A stretch of DNA of 6,661 nt from Sphingomonas sp. (GTDB lineage: Bacteria > Pseudomonadota > Alphaproteobacteria > Sphingomonadales > Sphingomonadaceae). This document shows, piece by piece, positions 1-4,230 of this stretch. The stretch is from the NCBI GenBank assembly GCA_019247755.1, contig JAFBAM010000226.1:1-6661 (forward strand). The letters are read 5' to 3'. The notes beneath the pieces were generated by a model. That model was not told where the DNA came from. It did not search any database and worked only from the letters and a program-made list of their open reading frames with translations. The stretch's first letter is position 1; each line of letters begins with the position of its first letter. The position numbers were made by a program, and so were the translations under genes.

Positions 1-238
1 GGTGGTCGAGGTGAATGCGCGCGATCGGCCCGCGCTGCTCGCTGCGCTGGCCGCGGCCATCCACGATCAGGGACACGACCTCCACTCGGCGCACATCGCC
101 ACCTATGGCGAGCGCGCCGTCGACGTCTTCTATTTGACCCGGGCAGACGGGAAGAAGCTGACGGCCGAAGATGCCGACGCGCTCCGATCCGCCCTGACGG
201 CTGCGGCGCGAGAACCTTCAAAGGCCCAGGCCGCCTAA
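1..238 (+). CDS. glnD: [Protein-PII] uridylyltransferase GlnD, C-terminal end (partial)
   Basis: This is the last 78 codons of a gene that begins before the window; the frame enters at base 2 and stops with TAA at 236-238. The residues form one ACT domain: VEVNARDRPALL, then SAHIATYGERAVDVFYL, which is the characteristic C-terminal ACT signature of GlnD. GlnD is a cytoplasmic nitrogen sensor that uridylylates PII proteins (GlnB/GlnK) when glutamine is low and removes UMP when glutamine is high; in the family, the C-terminal ACT pair senses glutamine. The nucleotidyltransferase and HD domains would lie to the left, outside the window. The ACT glycine after DRP is alanine here (DRPALL). A short Ala/Lys-rich tail ends the protein. 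The gene is convergent with the TonB-dependent receptor. Identity rests on one domain, but the motif is distinctive. Confidence 0.9.
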   Translation, partial: VVEVNARDRPALLAALAAAIHDQGHDLHSAHIATYGERAVDVFYLTRADGKKLTAEDADALRSALTAAAREPSKAQAA

Positions 239-275
239 ACGAAAGGCCCCACCGGCGAGGGCGGGGCCTTATTCA
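239..275. terminator. Shared stem-loop terminator between convergent glnD and receptor gene
   Basis: AAGGCCCC (243-250) pairs perfectly with GGGGCCTT (263-270) around a 12-nt loop, giving an 8-bp GC-rich stem in the 52-bp gap between two convergent stop codons. Read on the minus strand, the stem is followed by TTTCGTTT, a fair U-tract, so it suits the receptor gene best. Read on the plus strand, the tail is TTATTC, weaker but usable for glnD. Position, stem and tail all fit a bidirectional Rho-independent terminator. Confidence 0.8.
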
Positions 276-290
276 AACTCAAAATGCTTG

Positions 291-3200
291 TCAGCCGCGC
301 TCAGGCGCCGGTGGTGGCGGCGGAGGCGGAGGCGGCGGAGCCGGGCAGGTCGCCGTCGCTTCGATCACCGACCCGTCCGGGCATGTCTGCGTCGCGGGTG
401 GCGGCGGCGGTGGCGGCGGAGGAGGAGGTGGCGGCGGCGGTGCGGCATGCGCAAAGCCAAGCTTGGCGCGGAAGGTCAGGCCGAACGTCCGCGGCTCGCC
501 CAGGAACGCACCGTAAAGCTGGGTCGAACGTGAGATGAAGCTCGACTGCACCGCGCGCGTCGTACCACTGCCCTGAACAGGGGCGTCGAACGCCACCTGG
601 ACGAAGTGCCTGTTGAACAGGTTCTGACCCCAGACCTCCAGGGCCCAAGCGCCGTCATGACCAGTAACCCCGACACGACCGTTGAACACCGTGAAGCCCT
701 TCTGGGTCTTCTCGATATCGAGATCAGAGCCAGTGTTGAACTTGCTCATGTAACGCGTGTCCAAATAGACGAGGCCGCGCAGGCCTTCGGTCCACAAGCG
801 CGGCGTCCAGGCGACCGAGCCGGTGATCGTCCACTTCGGGGCATTGGAGATACGGCGTCCCGGAAGCTGGAACAAAGCGTTGTTCAGCGCTCGGCCATCC
901 GAGCCGATCAAGTTCTTCCGATACTTGGTGTCGGCCATAGTGATGCCGCCATTGACCGACAGGTCCCGCATCGGATGGGTGAACGCTTCAAGCTCGAAGC
1001 CCTGGCTCCGAACGCCGGCCTTCTTGTGGCCCGTGCAGGCGCCCGAACGAGGATTGTTGTCGACATCGGCCCCATTCAGGTCGTCACTGCATGCATTCAG
1101 GGTCTCGACGAAGAAGTTGAGACCATTGAACGTGTTCAGCTGGAAGTCCCGGAAGACCTGGTGGAACAGCGCCAGGTTAACGTCGATGCCCGGGCCATTG
1201 TACTTGAAGCCGACCTCGAACGCGTCGTTGATCTCGGGCTTGAACTGCAGGTCCGCGCCGGATGCGACGATTCCCTGGCATCCCGTCTGAGCAGCGCTGA
1301 CGCAAATCGCGCCGCTACCCGACAAAGGCGGATTACCGAGCACCGTGGTTCCCGGAGTCGCCGGGACGGTCGTGGGAATCGCCTGCGCCCGCCACAGAGC
1401 GGAGCGGTCGAGGTTGAAGCCACCGGCCTTGTAGCCGCGCGAATAGCTTGCGTAGGTCAGCAGCCTGTCGGTCGGCTTGTAGCTGAGCACCGCGGTGCCC
1501 GAGACCTTCGACTCGCTGCGCGAATCGTCGATCGCGAAGGTGCCGCCAGGAGCGCTAGGGATCACGCACGGCAATTGCTGGAGGCCGCCGCCCGAGAACA
1601 GGGTGCAGAGCACATTGTTGTCGCTGAGGTCAGCACTCAAGGTCTTCTTTTCGTGCGTCCACCGGGCACCGACGGTCAGCTTCAGCTGGTCGGTGATCGA
1701 GAAAATATTGTGGGTGAACAGCGCGAAATTGTTGCTCGTCTGACGGTAGGAATCGTCGAGCGCCTTCCCGTTGAGCGTCGAACCGACGAAGCCTGCGCCG
1801 CCGAGCGCGATCGCAAGGTTTGTGAATCCGCTCGTTCCAAATGGTGCCGCGCTGAAGTTCACGGACGGAATACCTGGCGCCAGTGCAGTGTTGTTAAGCC
1901 CGGCGAAGGCGCCGAGCGTCGTGATCTGGCTGCCGAGGTTTGCCGCGGTCGTGAACTGGCTGGCAGCGAGAGCAGCATTGTACTGTGCGACCAGCGCGGA
2001 GCGGACGCCCGTTGCCACGGGCGTGTTGAAGCAGGTCGGTGAGGCGCCCGGCGCAAGGATCGTCGGCGCGGCCCCCGCGAAGTTCGCGGCGACGAGGCAG
2101 TTGCCGTAGCGGGCATAGTCGTTGCCGTAGGTCAGGTTGTCGTCGACCGCGAGCTTCTCGTTCGCGTAATAGCCGCCGACGAGCCAGTCGAGCTTGTTGC
2201 CGAAGGCGTTACCCTGAAGCCGCAGCTCCTGCGTGAAGGTGCGGAAGCGGTTGAACGCGCCGCCGTCGCTCGGCCGGTAGAGGATGTCGAGGTTGTTGAA
2301 GTCGGCGTCCTGCCCGCGGGTATATTTATTGTAGCGGTAGGCTGTGATCGACGTCAGCTCGGCGCCGCCAAAGTCGTAAACGATTTCGCCCGAGAGACCG
2401 CCGTCCTTCACCTTCGAGGAATAGTCTCGGCCAGGCGTAATTGCGGTGACGCGGTGGAAGGTATCATCGTTGATGATCCCGCCAAGTGCCCGCTCAATGC
2501 CGGCAATTGTCGAGGCCTGCGGACCGCCGGCGGTGAAATCCTGCGCCGGCAGGTAGGTCGCACCGCAGCATTCCTCGTCGCGGTGCGAGTAGTCGCCGAT
2601 AATGCGGACCGAGAGATTGTCGCTCGGCTGGAACAGCAGCTGGCCACGGAGCAGCCAGCGATCGCGGTTATTGATCCGGCGGCCAGAAACGACATCCTTC
2701 AGGAAGCCGTCGCGCTTGACCCAGACACCGTCGATGCGGCCGGCGACCGTGTCGCTGAACGGCACGTTCACGCCGGCTTCGAAGCGACGGAAGTTGTAAT
2801 TGCCGACATCGACCTGGCCATGGACCTCGGTCGTGAATCGTGGCTTGGCAGTGATGATCGATATGAGGCCGGCCGAGGTGTTGCGGCCGAATAGGGTGCC
2901 CTGCGGGCCACGCAGAACCTCGATGCGATCGAGCGGCCCGAGTTCGGTCAGGCCGACACCTGCCCGCGAACGATAAACGCCGTCCACGAAGAGGCCGACT
3001 GAGCCTTCGAGGCCGGGATTGTCGCCGACCGTGCCTACGCCGCGGATGCGGGCCACTGCCGCACCACCTTCGGACGAGGTCGAAGAAACGAGCAGCGAAG
3101 GAGCGACCTGGTTGAGCTGGCGGATGTCGGTCGCGCCGGTGTTGCGGAGGTTTTCAGCGGTCACCGCGCTGACGGCCATCGGCACGTCGGACAGCGCCTG

Positions 3201-3413
3201 GTTACGGCGCGTGGCGGTGATGACGATGTCGCCGGTGGCGACAGGCTGCTGGTCACGCGCCTGATCTTGAGTCGCCGCGCCTTCAGTCGCGCCAGGTGTC
3301 GGCTGCGCGGCCTGCTTGTCGGTGTCGGTGTTGGAAACCGAGGTCTGGGCGAAAGCCGGAGTCGCGATGGCAAAAAAGCCCGTCGACACCAGCAAGGCGG
3401 ACTTGCGGATCAT
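291..3413 (-). CDS. TonB-dependent outer-membrane receptor with polyproline C-terminal tail
   Basis: A 1040-residue outer-membrane receptor that would import a scarce ligand using energy passed on by TonB-ExbB-ExbD. Residues 1-22 form a signal peptide ending PAFA, with cleavage before Q23. A TonB-box-like DIVITAT lies at 62-68. The plug covers about 72-195, with VLRGPQGTLFGRN near 166-178. The barrel covers about 200-987, with the late WGQNLFNRHF motif at 929-937 and a final strand RTFGLTFRAKLGF at 975-987. Such receptors normally end at that aromatic residue. This one continues 53 residues: 15 prolines (992-1006), a short peptide with C1011 and C1023, 10 prolines (1026-1035) and APERG. All 12 cysteines fall in close pairs. 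The ATG at 3413 has a strong GAGGGGGAG ribosome-binding site 7 nt upstream. The substrate cannot be told; no siderophore, sugar or cobalamin gene is adjacent. Family identity is near certain. Confidence 0.95.
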   Translation of the reverse strand: MIRKSALLVSTGFFAIATPAFAQTSVSNTDTDKQAAQPTPGATEGAATQDQARDQQPVATGDIVITATRRNQALSDVPMAVSAVTAENLRNTGATDIRQLNQVAPSLLVSSTSSEGGAAVARIRGVGTVGDNPGLEGSVGLFVDGVYRSRAGVGLTELGPLDRIEVLRGPQGTLFGRNTSAGLISIITAKPRFTTEVHGQVDVGNYNFRRFEAGVNVPFSDTVAGRIDGVWVKRDGFLKDVVSGRRINNRDRWLLRGQLLFQPSDNLSVRIIGDYSHRDEECCGATYLPAQDFTAGGPQASTIAGIERALGGIINDDTFHRVTAITPGRDYSSKVKDGGLSGEIVYDFGGAELTSITAYRYNKYTRGQDADFNNLDILYRPSDGGAFNRFRTFTQELRLQGNAFGNKLDWLVGGYYANEKLAVDDNLTYGNDYARYGNCLVAANFAGAAPTILAPGASPTCFNTPVATGVRSALVAQYNAALAASQFTTAANLGSQITTLGAFAGLNNTALAPGIPSVNFSAAPFGTSGFTNLAIALGGAGFVGSTLNGKALDDSYRQTSNNFALFTHNIFSITDQLKLTVGARWTHEKKTLSADLSDNNVLCTLFSGGGLQQLPCVIPSAPGGTFAIDDSRSESKVSGTAVLSYKPTDRLLTYASYSRGYKAGGFNLDRSALWRAQAIPTTVPATPGTTVLGNPPLSGSGAICVSAAQTGCQGIVASGADLQFKPEINDAFEVGFKYNGPGIDVNLALFHQVFRDFQLNTFNGLNFFVETLNACSDDLNGADVDNNPRSGACTGHKKAGVRSQGFELEAFTHPMRDLSVNGGITMADTKYRKNLIGSDGRALNNALFQLPGRRISNAPKWTITGSVAWTPRLWTEGLRGLVYLDTRYMSKFNTGSDLDIEKTQKGFTVFNGRVGVTGHDGAWALEVWGQNLFNRHFVQVAFDAPVQGSGTTRAVQSSFISRSTQLYGAFLGEPRTFGLTFRAKLGFAHAAPPPPPPPPPPPPPPPATQTCPDGSVIEATATCPAPPPPPPPPPPAPERG
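309..440 (-). repeat. Imperfect CCN (proline codon) low-complexity tract in receptor tail
   Basis: Two trinucleotide tracts encode proline runs: 309-338 (10 codons) and 396-440 (15 codons), separated by 57 bp encoding the two-cysteine peptide. The codons are mixed CCG, CCA, CCT and one CCC, so the DNA is an imperfect repeat rather than a pure (CCG)n. The plus strand is correspondingly rich in GGC, GGT and GGA. Such tracts can expand or contract in whole codons without breaking the frame. Confidence 0.8.
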
Positions 3414-3420
3414 GCGTTTT

Positions 3421-3429
3421 CTCCCCCTC
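3421..3429 (-). promoter_or_regulatory. Ribosome-binding site of the receptor gene
   Basis: Read on the minus strand, GAGGGGGAG precedes the ATG at 3413 with a 7-nt spacer (AAAACGC). It is a strong purine-rich Shine-Dalgarno sequence and fixes the start. Most of it also forms the 3' arm of the leader hairpin described separately. Confidence 0.75.
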
Positions 3430-3454
3430 GGGCGAAAGAAGCCCGGTCAGGGGG
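3423..3454 (-). promoter_or_regulatory. Leader hairpin that sequesters the receptor Shine-Dalgarno
   Basis: In the receptor mRNA, CCCCCU (3454-3449) pairs with AGGGGG (3428-3423), and CGGGC (3445-3441) pairs with GCCCG (3433-3429). This gives 11 base pairs, 10 of them G-C, with a 3-nt bulge (GAC, 3448-3446) on one side and a 7-nt loop (UUCUUUC). The 3' arm contains the core of the ribosome-binding site. No U-tract follows on either strand, so this is not a Rho-independent terminator. The likely meaning is translational control: the site is closed unless a ligand, small RNA, protein or temperature opens it. The pairing is read directly from sequence; the regulatory role is inferred. Confidence 0.55.
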
Positions 3455-3485
3455 TGAAGCTAGACCCGAACGCGGTTCAAAGGGA

Positions 3486-3525
3486 AGCGCCGCAACAGCC
3501 GTGCATCCACAAAGGCGCTCGGCTG
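3486..3525 (-). promoter_or_regulatory. Competing helices in the leader between infC and the receptor gene
   Basis: Two 6-bp pairings interlock in this stretch. CAGCCG (3525-3520 on the minus strand) can pair with CGGCTG (3501-3496), and AGCGCC (3519-3514) can pair with GGCGCT (3491-3486). The order is arm 1, arm 2, arm 1', arm 2', with no bases between arms 1 and 2, so the two helices would compete or form a strained pseudoknot. No convincing -35/-10 pair was found between 3414 and 3548, so whether this region is transcribed, and from where, is unknown. No cobalamin-riboswitch B12 box was recognised. Confidence 0.25.
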
Positions 3526-3548
3526 AAGCAATTTGGCAACACGAGTGT

Positions 3549-3570
3549 AAATAGGGCCGCGACCCTATTT
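3549..3570 (-). terminator. Stem-loop overlapping the infC stop codon
   Basis: AAATAGGG and CCCTATTT form a perfect 8-bp inverted repeat (arms 3563-3570 and 3549-3556) around a 6-nt loop. The infC stop codon TAG (3567-3565) and its last lysine codon lie inside the first arm. The minus-strand tail after the stem, UACACUCG, is not U-rich, although the second arm itself ends in UAUUU. It could act as a weak terminator or as an mRNA 3'-end stabiliser separating infC from the receptor gene. Confidence 0.5.
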
Positions 3571-4113
3571 CGGCGCGAGCACCATCAGCATCTGACGGCC
3601 TTCCATGCGCGGATGCGCCTCGACCTTGGCGACCTCACCGGTCTGTTCCTGGACGCGCCGCAGGACGGCCATGCCAAGCTCGCCATGCGCCATCTCACGG
3701 CCACGAAAGCGCATGGTGACCTTCACCTTGTCACCTTCCTCCAGGAACTCGAACACCTTCTTCATCTTGGTGTCATAGTCGTGGTCGTCGATGTTCGGAC
3801 GCATCTTGATCTCCTTGATCTCCTGCGTCTTCTGCTTCTTGCGCTGCTCGGCAGCCTTCTTCTGCGCTTCGTACTTGTAGCGGCCGATATCGAGGAATTT
3901 CGCAACGGGCGGGTCCGCGTTGGGAGAAATCTCGACCAGGTCGAGCCCGACTTCCTGCGCCTGCTCAAAAGCTTCGCGCGTAAACATCACGCCCAGGTTT
4001 TCGCCGTTTTCGTCGATCACCCTGACCTTCTGGGACTGGATGAACTCGTTGTAGCGGGGGCCGCTCATCGGCGGCGGGGGCGCCATTCCTCGGCGCGGAT
4101 AGGGCGGTGGTAT
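3565..4113 (-). CDS. infC: Translation initiation factor IF-3 (probable AUA start)
   Basis: IF-3 binds the 30S subunit, keeps it apart from 50S and checks initiator tRNA and start-codon pairing. From codon ATA at 4113-4111 the protein has 182 residues, close to the 180 of E. coli. Visible family motifs are PRYNEFI (19-25), LVEISPNADPPVAKFLD (59-75), a Lys/Gln-rich linker (about 80-98), KEIKMRPNIDDHDY (100-113), RFRGREMAH (135-143) and the C-terminal MLMVLAPK. Three starts are possible. ATA at 4113 has GGAG 8 nt upstream. ATG at 4086 (173 residues) has only a GAGG one base away, too close to work. TTG at 4191 (208 residues) has no ribosome-binding site and adds unconserved sequence. ATA is preferred because infC in E. 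coli uses the related rare start AUU, through which IF-3 represses itself. The gene follows thrS on the same strand. Function is certain, the start less so. Confidence 0.93.
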   Translation of the reverse strand: MPPPYPRRGMAPPPPMSGPRYNEFIQSQKVRVIDENGENLGVMFTREAFEQAQEVGLDLVEISPNADPPVAKFLDIGRYKYEAQKKAAEQRKKQKTQEIKEIKMRPNIDDHDYDTKMKKVFEFLEEGDKVKVTMRFRGREMAHGELGMAVLRRVQEQTGEVAKVEAHPRMEGRQMLMVLAPK

Positions 4114-4230
4114 AGCGAAGACTCCGTTGTGGTTGTTGCTGAGCGTGCGAGTTAGGCACTCAAAACTCGGAAGGAAAGTCCGGGCGAGCAAAAGTGAGTC
4201 ATTTTTGCCGCGACCTGTGGCGGAGTCGCG
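4114..4230 (-). promoter_or_regulatory. thrS-infC intergenic / infC leader with possible hairpins
   Basis: Between the thrS stop and the preferred infC start lie about 117 bases. Reading the minus strand, CGCGAC (4230-4225) can pair with GTCGCG (4214-4209) directly after the thrS stop. Then comes the near-palindrome CAAAAATGACTCACTTTTG (4207-4189), with a single mismatched pair. Further on, CGAGTT (4170-4165) can pair with AACTCG (4154-4149). The second hairpin's 3' arm is U-rich, so the first part could weakly terminate thrS or attenuate infC. The infC ribosome-binding site GGAG is at 4125-4122. No clear -35/-10 promoter was recognised. Confidence 0.35.

Noticed and set aside
606..2042. A 478-codon open frame on the plus strand opposite the receptor gene.
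   Set aside because: It is antisense to a clear receptor coding region, its translation shows no recognisable domain, and long open shadow frames are expected in GC-rich DNA.
3539..3548. ACACGAGTGT, a short palindrome beside the infC hairpin.
   Set aside because: Arms of only 4 bp with no supporting context; too short to call an operator.
3414..3570. A cobalamin or other known riboswitch ahead of the receptor.
   Set aside because: No B12 box or other familiar riboswitch core could be found, and the leader is short for a cobalamin riboswitch.
3316..4155. A 279-codon plus-strand frame spanning the receptor start, the leader and infC.
   Set aside because: It crosses two well-supported minus-strand genes and its Leu/Val-rich sequence is the antisense of the IF-3 Lys/Glu codons.
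3565..4191. IF-3 starting at TTG 4191, giving 208 residues.
   Set aside because: There is no ribosome-binding site, the extra N-terminus has no family similarity, and the TTG is part of a near-palindrome after thrS.
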